Shown: positions 24,904-34,949, numbered from the stretch's first letter. The stretch: DNA of 64,000 bases from Cyanobacteria bacterium UBA6446 (GCA_002438405.1 DJOE01000019.1:5144-69143), one strand, 5' to 3'. The notes: generated by a model from the letters alone, not told the origin. Made by a program: numbers and translations.

Positions 24904-25821
24904 CTAATTTTCAATAAAATCTTTCATGTGATTAGTTTTTGAAAATTTTCGCATTTTAGTTAATGCATTTTCTTCAATTTGTCTAATCCTCTCTTTTGAA
25001 TACCCGAGCATGCCCCCAAGTTCAGCTAACGTCTTAGGTTTCTCAGAATTTATACCGAAACGATGAGTAATTACTCTTTTTTCTCTTTCTGTTAACACAT
25101 TGAACAATTCAGGAATTCCGAGCTTCAAAAAAGTGTCTTTCGTTTGCTCCTCCGGATTGTTGCATGACTTATCTTCAATAAAATCTCTCAAACACAAGTC
25201 ATCAGTAACAGAAGTTTCTAAACTAATAGGCTCTAAAATTATTGAATCTCGAATTTTTCTAAGCTTTGATATTGAAACACACAAAAAATCAGCAAGTTCT
25301 TGTTCTGTTGGTTCTCTACCTAAATCAGAAGACAAAATTGCATAAGCGGATTTATATCTTCTAATTTTATCAGCCATGTGGACAGGAATTCGAATTGTCT
25401 TGGAATGATTTGCGATTGCCCTTATAATAGATTGCTTAATCCACCATGTTGCATAAGTTGAAAACTTAAAATTTTTAGAATAATCAAATTTCTCAGCTGC
25501 CCTAATCAATCCGATAGAACCCTCCTGAACCAAATCCATGAATAACACACCTTGCCCAACGTACCTTTTTGCAATGCTCACAACAAGTCGTAAATTTGCT
25601 TGAATAAGTTTACGTTTGGCTACTGCATCTTTTTTCTCTTTGATAAGTTTGCCCAACTGCTTCTCTTCTTCGGTTTTAAGAAGTTTTATTTTCCCTATTT
25701 CTTTCAAATAAAATTGCAAAATATCATCTTCATGTGCAATTGAATTAAAAGTCTTAATTTCTTCACCGGTATTTTCGTCATAATTATACGGACTAATCTC
25801 TCTCAACAAATTTAAACTCAC
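24904..25821 (-). CDS. RNA polymerase sigma factor, RpoD-like group 2
   Basis: A 305-residue sigma-70 family protein without region 1.1. Region 1.2 is [13 protein letters not shown] (about 32-44), region 2 runs [41 protein letters not shown] and [17 protein letters not shown], and region 4.2 is [24 protein letters not shown]. The length and lack of region 1.1 fit group 2 factors, which are numerous in Cyanobacteria; it could instead be the principal sigma of a reduced lineage. Start codon GTG is required, because the overlapping ATG leads straight into TGA, and AGGAGGAG lies just upstream. Confidence 0.9.
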   Translation of the reverse strand: MSLNLLREISPYNYDENTGEEIKTFNSIAHEDDILQFYLKEIGKIKLLKTEEEKQLGKLIKEKKDAVAKRKLIQANLRLVVSIAKRYVGQGVLFMDLVQEGSIGLIRAAEKFDYSKNFKFSTYATWWIKQSIIRAIANHSKTIRIPVHMADKIRRYKSAYAILSSDLGREPTEQELADFLCVSISKLRKIRDSIILEPISLETSVTDDLCLRDFIEDKSCNNPEEQTKDTFLKLGIPELFNVLTEREKRVITHRFGINSEKPKTLAELGGMLGYSKERIRQIEENALTKMRKFSKTNHMKDFIEN

Positions 25822-25900
25822 ATTCTCCTCCTGCTATAAACGATAAATCCTACTTTACAGACAAAGACGAAAGAAATAAAAAAAAGTTTCAACAAAACAC

Positions 25901-25929
25901 TTGACATTAAAAATTGTTCTTGATAATAT
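25901..25929 (+). promoter_or_regulatory. tRNA-Val promoter
   Basis: TTGACA (25901-25906), a 17-base spacer and TAATAT (25924-25929) preceded by TG, giving an extended -10. The transcript would begin about 60 bases before the tRNA. The rest of 25822-26345 outside this promoter, the tRNA and its terminator holds no gene. Confidence 0.65.
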
Positions 25930-25996
25930 AAATCTTGCGGAGGGGATTAAAACCGAAGCAAACAGTACATTAGCTAGAAATTAAATAGTAATAAAT

Positions 25997-26072
25997 GGGC
26001 GTTTAGCTCAGTTGGTAGAGCGTCTCCCTTACAAGGAGAGGGTCGAGAGTTCGAGTCTCCCAACGCCCACCA
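25997..26072 (+). tRNA. tRNA-Val (anticodon UAC), CCA encoded
   Basis: Cloverleaf with acceptor GGGCGTT/AACGCCC, D arm GCTC/GAGC, anticodon stem TCTCC/GGAGA with loop CTTACAA (anticodon TAC), and T loop TTCGAGT. The T stem has one A-C mismatch. CCA follows the discriminator A, unlike the other two tRNAs here. Confidence 0.95.
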
Positions 26073-26075
26073 TTT

Positions 26076-26106
26076 AAAAAAGAGTCTGCAAAGACTCTTT
26101 TTTTAT
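26076..26106 (+). terminator. Terminator after tRNA-Val
   Basis: Stem AGAGTCT/AGACTCT flanked by A and T runs, four-base loop. Confidence 0.85.
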
Positions 26107-26345
26107 TGCTATAATTGGAATTCAAAAGTTCGAGTTCACTCAAAAGACAACAAAAGTATATGGAATCTTCTATTACAAATTAACATATTTTACATAGCCT
26201 TATTCTTGTGGTTTATTATAGGTGGGATTTATATTAAACGTACTTAATAATTTTTAACAACATAACAAATTATTTTATGTTCAGACTTGATATAACTACG
26301 TATAACTATGAATAAGTAATAGTAATAAAGAAAGGGTATGTGTTT

Positions 26346-29300
26346 ATGAAATCGATAAACAACAGAAAAATGATTGCTACGGCACTTGTCATCAGCTTTT
26401 TAGCTCAACAATCTTTTATGACTTCAGCCTTAGCTTCAGACATTTCAGGAGTTACGGGAAATAATGGTGTTTACAATATCAACCCAACTGACGTTATTGG
26501 AGGCATGGGTTTTAGAAAATACGAGAACTTCACACTTTCTAAAGGTGATATTGCAAACTTAATTTTTAAATATGGAAAAGACAATGTATCACAGTTTGTT
26601 AACCTTGTTGATAACACAATCAACATCAATGGTTTAGTTAACACAGTAAGAGATGGTAAATTTTACAACGGGAATGCCGTATTCATCTCTCCTAATGGTA
26701 TGGTTGTTGGAGAAAGCGGTGTTTTAAATGTTGGTTCTTTATCTGTTTATACACCAACACAAGCATCATATAACGCATTTGTTAATAACAAATACAAAGG
26801 CGATTTAAATAAAATGCAACAAGGTACTGCAGATGTAAAAATCGACGGTAAAGTATTTGCAGCAAACAATATCAATATTATTGGTAGAGATGCAGCAGTT
26901 GGAACTCACGGAGCTTTAATTGCAGGTGTTGCAAATCAAGGAATCTTAACTTCAAACAAAGCATCTGATATTTTATTTAATTCACTTGTAAATACCGGAA
27001 ATATTAAATCTGCTGATTCTTTAGGTTTACAAAACGGAAATATCGTAATTAAAACAACAGTTAACGATGGCGGAATTGACATTGCAGGTCTTGTTAAAAA
27101 CAACGGCAAAGGTAATGTTTCAATCCAAAATAACGGAACTCAAGAATTAAACATCAGCGGGAAAGTTCAAAATGCTTACGGTAATGTTCAAATCGTTGAT
27201 AGACAAGCAGGAACAACAATTTCTGGTGATATCTCAAACAACAACGGAAGATTAGCAATCAACAATAATAAAGGTCAATTAAATATCACTTCAAAAGCTA
27301 ACATTTCAAACAAAGGGGATTTAAGAATTACTAATAAAGGTGTTGGCGGACAAATTATTGACGGTAACGTTGCTAACAACGGTTTAACTCTTATTTCAAG
27401 TAATGCAGGTAATACAGTTATTAACGGAAACATTCAAAACAAAGACGGAATGTTAACAATCGTAAGTAACGGTTCTGGTCTTGAAATTGGTAAAAATGCA
27501 GAAATTTCAAACAACAATAAAATTAAAGTAACTAACACCGGTAAAAACGGATTCACAATGAATGGTACAATCAAGAATAACGGTTCAACAGCTTTAACAA
27601 ACTGGAGTGGAGATTACGTTATCGGAGGTACAATCGCTAACGAAAAAGGTAAAATGAACTTATCAAATGCAAGTTCAAATATGTACATCACAAAAGATGC
27701 AGTTATTTCTAACAATGGCGATTTACAAATCATCAACTCTGGTAAAAATGGATTGACTATTGATGGTAAAGTTGAAAATTCAAGCACAACTAATGTTTGG
27801 AATACAAAAGGAGATATGAACATCAACGGTTCAATCGAAAATACAAACGGTAAATTAACGGTTACAAATGATGGCAACACATTAAATGTTAATGAAACCG
27901 GTAAAATTTCAAATGATAAAACAACTATCATCACAAACAATGGTATTGGCGGATTGAATTACACGGGTTCATATTTGAACTCTGGCGATACAATCATTGA
28001 AAACAAAGCCGGTGATGCAAATCTTGGTGGGGATTTAATTCAAAATACTCATAAAATGGTTGTTAAAAACTCTGGTGAGGCTTTAAATATTGGCGGAACA
28101 ATTACCGGTCAAGATGCAAACATCACAGTTTATAATACCGGAAAAGACGGAATGGTTGTTAATGGTTCAATCGCAGCAACAGGCAAAGGTGATAACATTT
28201 CAATCATCAACAAAAATGGTGATATGGTATTTGGAAACGGTGCCGTTTCAATGGATAAAGGTACTATCAATATCGCAAACAGCGGAAACGAAATGTTCTT
28301 GAGCGAAAAAAGCTCTATCACTAACAAAGACGGCAAAGTTTTAATTGGTAATTCTGGAGCTAACGGTGCAAGAATTGATTCTTATATTGAAAACAATGGA
28401 GTTACAAATATAACGAACAAAGCCGGCGACCTTGTAACAAACGCAATTATCAAAAACCAAAACGGAAAACTTGAAATTGTTAACAATGGTAATAGTTTAA
28501 CAGTTGGCGGTAACGCAATGATTTCAAACAACAGTGATGTAAAAATTGCAAACACTGGTGTTGGCGGAATGAACATCAAAGGTTTTGTAGAAAATAATGG
28601 TTCAACAGCTGTTTCTAACTGGAATGGCGATATGATCATCAGCGGTAAAATTGAAAACCAAGATGGCAAAATGAATATCACAAGTGCAAAACAAAGTAAT
28701 GGATTACACCTAACAAAAGAAGGCCAACTTCTTAATAACAATAGCGAACTTTATATCCAAAATACCGGTAAAAACGGAATGATTTTAGATGGTGAAGTTA
28801 AAAACAATTCAACAACTACATTATACAATGCAGGCGGGAACTTAGAAGTTAACGGTCTTGTTCAAAACAAAGGCGAATTGATGGTTTCAAACAGAGGTCA
28901 AGAATTAGTTGTTGGTAAAGACGCAATTATTCAAAATGATGGTAAAACAACTATCAGAAATAACAGTATCAAAGGTATGACTATCGGTGGTACTATCCTT
29001 AACCAAAACGATACTCTTAATATCGAAAATACTGCAGGATACTTGAAAACAGATAAAGATTCTCAAATCATTAACAGAAAAGCAGATATCAATATCACAA
29101 ATTCAAGTGGTGGAGCTATGACACTTGACGGAAGCATTTACAATGTTGAGGGGGATAATATCAACCTTAAAAATACAAGTTCTCGTGGTGGAATTGTAGT
29201 TGACGAAAATGCTTTAATCAACACTCAAGGTGATGTGAATATGGAAAACTATGGTATTCACGGAATCAGGGTAAGAGGTAAAGTTGCAGCAAATGATATC

Positions 29301-30134
29301 AACATTGGAAACAAAGACTCTCACGTATACTTAGGCAAACCAAACCAAGAAAAAACTGATGAAGATGTTGCAAACTTAAACGCACTAAATGATGTAACAT
29401 TTAACATTGAAAACGGTTCATTATTAAATGAGGGTTCAAAAAATACCTTAATCCGTTCAAACGGAGATTTAACAATCAACGTAAACAATGGTAAAATTGG
29501 TGTTGAAACAGGAACAAGTGGTGGCGGATATACTTACGGACCAACAAAAGACCAAGTTAATACCTCAAAATCAATCAATGTTGATGTAAATGGTAAAATC
29601 AATGCACATGCTTTAGATACAAAGAAAACAAACGGAGATTATGCCATCAACTTAGCAAGCTTTGGTACTGATATGAACATCGACCACATCTATGCAGACG
29701 GAAGAGTTCTTCTTCTAACTGATAAAGACGCAGATGGAAATGTTGGTTCTATCCTAAATGCCTCAACTGATAATACTAAAGCAAATATTCAAGCTAAAGG
29801 TTTATCACTTGCTTCAAGCGGAACAATCGGAACAAAAGACAATGCATTGACAGTTAATGATACAAACTATGCATACAAATCAAACTACCAAGCTATTGGC
29901 GATGTAAATCTTAAAGCTCTTGATAATCAATACAAAAAAGCAGATGTTAAATATATCATCTCAAATACAGGTGACGTAAATGCTGAATTTGTTGGATCTG
30001 CAAGAGTAAAAGATACATTCTCCGGGAACGGAAACGTTAATGTAACAAACAGAACAGGAAAAATGAACTTGGTAAACAACGGAACTACTCCAAACACAAC
30101 AAATGCTGATACTTATTTTGATTTCACAAAATAA
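26346..30134 (+). CDS. Filamentous-haemagglutinin-type exported protein with 67-residue repeats
   Basis: A 1262-residue surface protein. A signal peptide (residues 1-30, ending SALAS) is followed by a TPS/haemagglutination-activity-like domain (about 31-230: GVYNINPTDVIGGMGFRKY, NGLVNTVRDGKFYNGNAVFI, SPNGMVVGESGVLNVGSL). About ten repeats of roughly 67 residues follow, from about 330 to 970, each opening with G-[KVI]-[NG]-G-x-x-[IVM]-[DN]-G and containing NNG, GDM and NGKL turns; this predicts a long right-handed beta-helix. The last 300 residues are less regular. Family members leave the periplasm through an Omp85-type TpsB pore, which is not in the window. ATG 26346 is preferred over GTG 26340. 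Confidence 0.8.
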   Translation: MKSINNRKMIATALVISFLAQQSFMTSALASDISGVTGNNGVYNINPTDVIGGMGFRKYENFTLSKGDIANLIFKYGKDNVSQFVNLVDNTININGLVNTVRDGKFYNGNAVFISPNGMVVGESGVLNVGSLSVYTPTQASYNAFVNNKYKGDLNKMQQGTADVKIDGKVFAANNINIIGRDAAVGTHGALIAGVANQGILTSNKASDILFNSLVNTGNIKSADSLGLQNGNIVIKTTVNDGGIDIAGLVKNNGKGNVSIQNNGTQELNISGKVQNAYGNVQIVDRQAGTTISGDISNNNGRLAINNNKGQLNITSKANISNKGDLRITNKGVGGQIIDGNVANNGLTLISSNAGNTVINGNIQNKDGMLTIVSNGSGLEIGKNAEISNNNKIKVTNTGKNGFTMNGTIKNNGSTALTNWSGDYVIGGTIANEKGKMNLSNASSNMYITKDAVISNNGDLQIINSGKNGLTIDGKVENSSTTNVWNTKGDMNINGSIENTNGKLTVTNDGNTLNVNETGKISNDKTTIITNNGIGGLNYTGSYLNSGDTIIENKAGDANLGGDLIQNTHKMVVKNSGEALNIGGTITGQDANITVYNTGKDGMVVNGSIAATGKGDNISIINKNGDMVFGNGAVSMDKGTINIANSGNEMFLSEKSSITNKDGKVLIGNSGANGARIDSYIENNGVTNITNKAGDLVTNAIIKNQNGKLEIVNNGNSLTVGGNAMISNNSDVKIANTGVGGMNIKGFVENNGSTAVSNWNGDMIISGKIENQDGKMNITSAKQSNGLHLTKEGQLLNNNSELYIQNTGKNGMILDGEVKNNSTTTLYNAGGNLEVNGLVQNKGELMVSNRGQELVVGKDAIIQNDGKTTIRNNSIKGMTIGGTILNQNDTLNIENTAGYLKTDKDSQIINRKADINITNSSGGAMTLDGSIYNVEGDNINLKNTSSRGGIVVDENALINTQGDVNMENYGIHGIRVRGKVAANDINIGNKDSHVYLGKPNQEKTDEDVANLNALNDVTFNIENGSLLNEGSKNTLIRSNGDLTINVNNGKIGVETGTSGGGYTYGPTKDQVNTSKSINVDVNGKINAHALDTKKTNGDYAINLASFGTDMNIDHIYADGRVLLLTDKDADGNVGSILNASTDNTKANIQAKGLSLASSGTIGTKDNALTVNDTNYAYKSNYQAIGDVNLKALDNQYKKADVKYIISNTGDVNAEFVGSARVKDTFSGNGNVNVTNRTGKMNLVNNGTTPNTTNADTYFDFTK

Positions 30135-30153
30135 AACAGTAATAAAATAATTC

Positions 30154-30192
30154 AAAAGGGTTCAATTCTAAATAACAGAATTGAGCCTTTTT
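30154..30192 (+). terminator. Terminator after the haemagglutinin-type gene
   Basis: A 16-bp near-perfect stem (30154-30169 with 30177-30192) ending in Ts. Confidence 0.85.
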
Positions 30193-30274
30193 ATTTATTA
30201 ACAATAAGATGACTTTTATAAAAAAAAATGTTATTCTAAATATATGGCGAAATAATTATTTATAGGTGTTGGTT

Positions 30275-31186
30275 ATGAAAAACAAAAAAGCATTTACATT
30301 AGCAGAAGTATTGATTGTATTAGCACTTGTTGGTTTTCTGTTCACTTTGACAATTCCAAATTTAGTGCAAAAACAAGGCTCACTTGAATACATAAAAAAA
30401 GCTAAACAAATGCAAAAAGATTTACAAACAGCTCTAACAGAAGTTGCTGCAATAAACGAAAACAAAAATCCTGATGATTGGGATTCTGTAAGAACCAGCG
30501 AAAACAAAGCAGAAGCAATTACAAATGAATTATCTAAGAAAATAAAGATTTTGTCATTTTGCGGAAGTTCACCTCTTGGTTGTTTTGCACCTAAAGGATA
30601 CCGAACATTAAGCGGACGCTCAACAAATGCAGTTTTTCAACCCCTAAAACCAAACCGTTTAACAATAGACAAAGAATTTCAACTAGAAGATGCTAACCAA
30701 GAAGAACAATTGGAAATGAAGGATTTGAATGCATTCTATGATGAGAATCAAAAGCCTCAACAACCTCAATATATAGAAGCGAATCCGAAATCAGCAGTAT
30801 CATTTATTTCTTTGCTAGATGGCGGAGCTGCAGTAATTAAAACCAATTCTACATACTGTGACGGATTGATTTCTTCTATTGATAAAGTAAAAAGACCACT
30901 TTGTGGAACAATAATCATAGATGTAAATGGACCGGCTAGACCAAATATACTTGGAGTTGATGTATTTGGATTTTACATTTCAGGGACATCACTTGTGCCA
31001 ATGGGATTTTATGGTGATGATTTTTCATTCAATTCAAACTGTTTGAGAAATAATATGAAAAATAGTGAAAATGGTCTGGCATGTACTGCTTGGGCATTAA
31101 CAAACAAAAACATGGATTATAGAAAATGCGCCGCAGGTGATGTAATAGATTGGACAACATCAACAACTTGTGATAACACGCCATAG
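30275..31186 (+). CDS. Type IV pilin-like / type II secretion pseudopilin-like protein
   Basis: A 303-residue protein with a class III (prepilin) signal: KNKKAFTLAEVLIVLALVGFL, where a prepilin peptidase would cut before the Phe and the +5 Glu is present. A single hydrophobic helix follows, then a globular domain with several cysteines (CGSSPLGCF, TYCDG, PLCGTIIIDVNG) and DVFGFYISGTSLVP near the end. It is longer than major pilins and may be a minor pilin. An in-frame GTG at 30266 exists, but ATG 30275 gives the usual short leader. Assembly genes are not in the window. Confidence 0.85.
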   Translation: MKNKKAFTLAEVLIVLALVGFLFTLTIPNLVQKQGSLEYIKKAKQMQKDLQTALTEVAAINENKNPDDWDSVRTSENKAEAITNELSKKIKILSFCGSSPLGCFAPKGYRTLSGRSTNAVFQPLKPNRLTIDKEFQLEDANQEEQLEMKDLNAFYDENQKPQQPQYIEANPKSAVSFISLLDGGAAVIKTNSTYCDGLISSIDKVKRPLCGTIIIDVNGPARPNILGVDVFGFYISGTSLVPMGFYGDDFSFNSNCLRNNMKNSENGLACTAWALTNKNMDYRKCAAGDVIDWTTSTTCDNTP

Positions 31187-31210
31187 CTTTATAATTTTAT
31201 TTTCAGATAC

Positions 31211-31244
31211 AAAGATGGCGAAATCGAAAGATTTCGCCATCTTT
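31211..31244 (+). terminator. Strong terminator after pilin-like gene
   Basis: Perfect 15-bp stem with a GAAA tetraloop (31211-31225 with 31230-31244) followed by a T-rich stretch; the convergent lipoprotein gene ends just beyond. Confidence 0.9.
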
Positions 31245-31266
31245 GTTGTTTAACATTTTTATTCTT

Positions 31267-32130
31267 TTAATTATCTATTCTTTTTTGAGTATCGTGTTTA
31301 ATAATTTTTCTTGCAAGTAAAACCAAAGCGAGAATACCAATTAAAATAACAAATGCAATTGCAAAACCACTATACTGAACGTATTGCAATTTGATTACGG
31401 TTGGAGCATCTTGTGAAATATTCCAAGTGTAAACATTTCCTGAAACTGAATCTGCGTTATTTGAAGATGCAAAAGTCGGAACTTTCACACTAAATGAAGC
31501 TTTCAAATCTTTAAGACTTTGTTCTTTTTTTGTTTCTTCTTTTTGTTGAAGATTTTTATTCACAAATTCTTTTGTTGATTCATCAAGATTTTGCGCAAAA
31601 ATATCTTCTTTAGCGGAATCATCAACATCATATTCTGATGGATCGCCATACTCTTTCAAATAAACAGGATCTAAGCCCTCAGCTCTTTTAATTTGTTTAG
31701 CTTTTTCAGCCTTTTTAACTTTTTTAATTTGATTTTTTAAATTGTAAGTTGCATCAATATTAAAAGATGAAACTAAGAAACTCTTTTTAACTTCAATAAA
31801 TCTGCCACTTGGCAAATTAGATTTAAAACCAAGAGATGATAAATCTAAATCATCATATTTTAAATCTTTAACAGATTTTGATGCGGTAATTGTTGATAAT
31901 TTTTTACCGAAAGCTTCTTGCGAAGTGTATAACGGATCTAAAAATTTTGCATAATTATCAGATATTGTTAATGCCGTTATATCAGAAGAATCTGACAAAT
32001 TTCCCTCATAAGTCAAAGAGGTTGCAACACTAGCAGAACGGTCATCATTTATTGTAACTTGAGTATCAATATTAGTACACCCTGTTAATAATGGTACTAA
32101 CAAAAGAAGCGATACAATAACCTTTTTCAT
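31267..32130 (-). CDS. LppM-like lipoprotein (DUF3153 type)
   Basis: A 287-residue exported lipoprotein. The lipobox LLTGC places lipidated Cys at residue 18. TNIDTQVTINDDRSASVATSLTY follows the DUF3153/LppM pattern (the family name comes from the mycobacterial lipoprotein). Residues 140-215 are highly charged and helical (KKVKKAEKAKQIKRAEGLD, KEETKKEQSLKDLKAS). A membrane helix near 255-277 followed by a basic tail gives a second anchor. Function unknown. There is no clear operon partner. Confidence 0.75.
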   Translation of the reverse strand: MKKVIVSLLLLVPLLTGCTNIDTQVTINDDRSASVATSLTYEGNLSDSSDITALTISDNYAKFLDPLYTSQEAFGKKLSTITASKSVKDLKYDDLDLSSLGFKSNLPSGRFIEVKKSFLVSSFNIDATYNLKNQIKKVKKAEKAKQIKRAEGLDPVYLKEYGDPSEYDVDDSAKEDIFAQNLDESTKEFVNKNLQQKEETKKEQSLKDLKASFSVKVPTFASSNNADSVSGNVYTWNISQDAPTVIKLQYVQYSGFAIAFVILIGILALVLLARKIIKHDTQKRIDN

Positions 32131-32215
32131 AATTTAAATCTCTCCTTACGTCTTCTTAATAGAGATATCATAACATAACTTTTAAAAGATGTTAAATTAT
32201 AAAGAATATTTAAGG

Positions 32216-32221
32216 TATAAT
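32216..32221 (+). promoter_or_regulatory. rlmD: rlmD -10 box, leaderless geometry
   Basis: Perfect TATAAT ending seven bases before the ATG at 32229, with only a weak TTAAAT -35 (32192-32197). No Shine-Dalgarno is present. Confidence 0.5.
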
Positions 32222-32228
32222 AAAATGT

Positions 32229-33578
32229 ATGAAAGTAAATGACGAATACACAGTAAAAATTGAAAAGATAACAAATTTAGGCTTAGGACTGGCAAGAGTA
32301 GAGGGTTTTGTAGTTTTTATAGAAAACACTTGTCCTGAAGATGAAGTAAAAATTAAAATAACAAAGGTTAACAAGAATTTTGCAAATGGTAAAGTTTTGG
32401 AAATAATAACACCATCTAAACACAGAGTTACACCATTTTGTCCAATGCAAAAAGTTTGTGGGGCATGCCAGTTGCAATTCATCGACTATGATTACCAACT
32501 TGAACTAAAAAGGCAAATTGTAGAAGACACAATGAAAAATATTGGGAATTTTGATATTGAAATTCCAAAACCAATTCCTAGTCCACAAACAAAAAATTAT
32601 CGTCATAAAATTCAATATCCAATTTCAGAAACTAAAAATTCAAAAAGAATACTCGCAGGCTATTACAAACCAGCAACACATGAAATTGTAAATATTAAAT
32701 ATTGCCCAATTCAACCGGAAATTTGTGACAAAATCATTGAATTTATTAGAGAAAAAGCATTTGATTACGGGATTTCCGGTTACAATGAGAAAAAACATTC
32801 AGGAGACTTAAGACACGTTGTTATAAGAAGTTCCCTTGCAACAGGCAAAAACTTGGTCGTTCTTGTCGTAAATGCAACAAAATCTTTTGAAAGACTAAAT
32901 GACTTTGCCAAATGCATTTTTGATGAATTTTACGAAGTTGTTGGAGTTTGTGTAAATTTCAACTCTAAAAAGACAAATGTTATTTTAGGGAATAAAACAG
33001 AATGTCTTGTAGGAAAAAATTTTGTAAAAGAACGAATTTTAGACAAGACTTTCAGAATCGGTCCTAATACTTTTTTCCAAATAAATCCGAAAAGTGCAGA
33101 AAATATCTTTAGATATGTAAAAGATTATATTAAAGAGAACTTTGAAAGCCCAACAGTACTTGATGCTTATGCGGGAATTACATCATTTGGGATTTGTATC
33201 TCAGATATTTGTAAAAAAGTTGTCAGCGTCGAAGAGAACAAAGAATCAGTTGAACTTGCAAGAGAAACTGCCGAAATCAATAACATTCATAACTTGGAAA
33301 TTCATAATCAAGATGCATCTGTCTTTTTTCAAAAAGAAAAGAGAAAATTTGATGCAATTATTCTTGACCCTCCAAGAAAAGGTTGCACTAAAGAATGTCT
33401 TGATAACGCAGTAAGACTATCTAAATCAATAATTTATGTAAGCTGTAATCCGGCAACACTTGCAAGAGATTTAAAATACTTGAAAGAAGAAAAGAACTGT
33501 ACCATAAAATTGATACAGCCTTTTGATATGTTTTGTCACACCTATCACATTGAAAATGTTGCAATTATTGAAAATTAA
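32229..33578 (+). CDS. rlmD: 23S rRNA (uracil-5-)-methyltransferase, RlmD/TrmA family
   Basis: A 449-residue SAM-dependent RNA methyltransferase. An N-terminal TRAM domain (about 1-58), the iron-sulfur cysteines of CPMQKVCGACQLQ (about 75-87) and C-rIKYCPIQ, the SAM-binding VLDAYAGITSFGI (about 313), DPPRKGC (about 381) and the catalytic YVSCNPATLARDL (about 403) are in the expected order. E. coli RlmD methylates U1939; in other bacteria homologues also act on U747, so the exact position is uncertain. The last four bases overlap the convergent gene. The start codon appears leaderless. Confidence 0.93.
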   Translation: MKVNDEYTVKIEKITNLGLGLARVEGFVVFIENTCPEDEVKIKITKVNKNFANGKVLEIITPSKHRVTPFCPMQKVCGACQLQFIDYDYQLELKRQIVEDTMKNIGNFDIEIPKPIPSPQTKNYRHKIQYPISETKNSKRILAGYYKPATHEIVNIKYCPIQPEICDKIIEFIREKAFDYGISGYNEKKHSGDLRHVVIRSSLATGKNLVVLVVNATKSFERLNDFAKCIFDEFYEVVGVCVNFNSKKTNVILGNKTECLVGKNFVKERILDKTFRIGPNTFFQINPKSAENIFRYVKDYIKENFESPTVLDAYAGITSFGICISDICKKVVSVEENKESVELARETAEINNIHNLEIHNQDASVFFQKEKRKFDAIILDPPRKGCTKECLDNAVRLSKSIIYVSCNPATLARDLKYLKEEKNCTIKLIQPFDMFCHTYHIENVAIIEN

Positions 33579-34756
33579 TCAGCATTAAAATCGTGAGAGA
33601 TTGCTTTTTTCAAATTGTCATGAACTTTATTTAGCAAAGCCTTATCACTTCGAAAGTCTTTTGCTAATTGTTTCTTATCGCTATCAGTAAGTTTTGGAGA
33701 TTTTCTTATTTCCTTATACACTGAAGAAACTCTATCATGTAAACCGGCAAAATAATTTTCAAACATATTTACATCTATATCAGAAAATGAAATAGGTACA
33801 GAATCAGACAACTCAAACAAATCTTTGTTCTTAGCATTTAAGAACAATTTTTCTGAAACTTTTCCTCTAAACATCTGTTTAATTAAATCAATATAACGAG
33901 CGGCTTTTTGAGAATGAGAACCAAGTGTTTTGTTGCTCAAATCCACATGCAATTCATCAAGTTCTCTTAATGGAGTATAAATAAATGAAGATTCCGCATG
34001 TTTTGCTTTAGAGTAATTTGGACCAAATACAATAAGCAACTCATGACTTACAGGTGATTTTTTTGTATCAAAATCACGAACAAAACGCATTTGAATATCT
34101 TCATAACCTGATTTTTGAGGTTTACCGATTGAATACTTCAATTCTTCAGGTAATTTTGTTACTTGGTCAGCAACATCATCAAGTCTTATATCTAAATCAG
34201 GAACAGTTTTTTCTAAATCTAATTTCTTTGCTTCTTCTTCTGTTGGTATATAACCTCTTTTCATTAAATCTTTAATAGACATTTTTTCTGTACCGAGAAC
34301 ATAACCACGTTTTTTCATCTCTACAAGTAATGAATTCAAAGAATCTAAATCATAAGGATTGTTGCAATATAATGTTGCTCGAATTGTATCAGGAACTTTA
34401 AATTTTCCAGAACGAACAATTTTACTAGAATATGATTTTGGAGATTTTACAGGATTTAATTCACAATATTCTCTATCAAAAGAAAAACCTTTGTCTTTCA
34501 ATTTAAATGCAACGGATTCCAAAATATCCAAATAAGTAATTGCTAAACGTTTTAATCTTGGAGTATCTGCTGCAACTTGAGCTTCTAAAAAGTCTGATAC
34601 TTTTGAACTAGCTCTTCCTATACCTGAAAAAGATACAGTGTCTTTAGAAAGGGTATTTAATCTTGGAGATGTAACATTTTTATTCTGCGCAGGAGAATTA
34701 ATACTATTTAAATGGTTTGCACGAGATAATGCAGGGGTAATTGATAATATATTCAT
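33575..34756 (-). CDS. Protein with lineage-type N-terminal motif and possible RelA/SpoT-like fold
   Basis: A 393-residue protein. It begins MNILSITPALSR, then a disordered Asn/Ser-rich stretch and KDTVSFSG (38-45), a motif pattern shared with other genes here. The body shows a faint RelA/SpoT synthetase pattern: KVPDTIRATLYCNNPYDLDSL, then KSGYEDIQMRFVRDF, and HELLIVFGPNYSKAKHAESS, comparable to D-x-x-G-x-R, GY-x-x-[IL]-H and V-E-[IV]-Q...HAxAE of that fold, but key residues differ, so (p)ppGpp synthesis is doubtful. Start: the frame is open to 34843 but ATG 34756 has AAAGGA upstream and gives the motif at the N-terminus. No classical signal peptide. Confidence 0.65.
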   Translation of the reverse strand: MNILSITPALSRANHLNSINSPAQNKNVTSPRLNTLSKDTVSFSGIGRASSKVSDFLEAQVAADTPRLKRLAITYLDILESVAFKLKDKGFSFDREYCELNPVKSPKSYSSKIVRSGKFKVPDTIRATLYCNNPYDLDSLNSLLVEMKKRGYVLGTEKMSIKDLMKRGYIPTEEEAKKLDLEKTVPDLDIRLDDVADQVTKLPEELKYSIGKPQKSGYEDIQMRFVRDFDTKKSPVSHELLIVFGPNYSKAKHAESSFIYTPLRELDELHVDLSNKTLGSHSQKAARYIDLIKQMFRGKVSEKLFLNAKNKDLFELSDSVPISFSDIDVNMFENYFAGLHDRVSSVYKEIRKSPKLTDSDKKQLAKDFRSDKALLNKVHDNLKKAISHDFNAD

Positions 34757-34905
34757 AATAAAATAAATCCTTTCAAAAAAATATAATGATACTGAACAAT
34801 TATTATTTACAATTAATTGTATTAATTTGGCAAATTGTAACATAAATTTACATGTTTAAATTTGGGTCAAAATATATGTTTGTATTATCATGAAATATGT
34901 ACAGT

Positions 34906-34911
34906 TATAAT
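34906..34911 (+). promoter_or_regulatory. nifJ: nifJ -10 box
   Basis: Perfect TATAAT 38 bases before the ATG. TTGTAT at 34880-34885 is 20 bases upstream, too far for a standard -35; TATTAT overlaps the optimal position. Confidence 0.5.
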
Positions 34912-34949
34912 TAAGTAATAGCGCATATAAATAAGGAGGGTTACTAATT

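Noticed and set aside
28130..28741. Open frames on the minus strand inside the haemagglutinin-type gene
   Set aside because: They mirror the repeat periodicity of the real gene, have no ribosome site, and read as hydrophobic composition typical of the complement of Asn/Gly-rich sequence.
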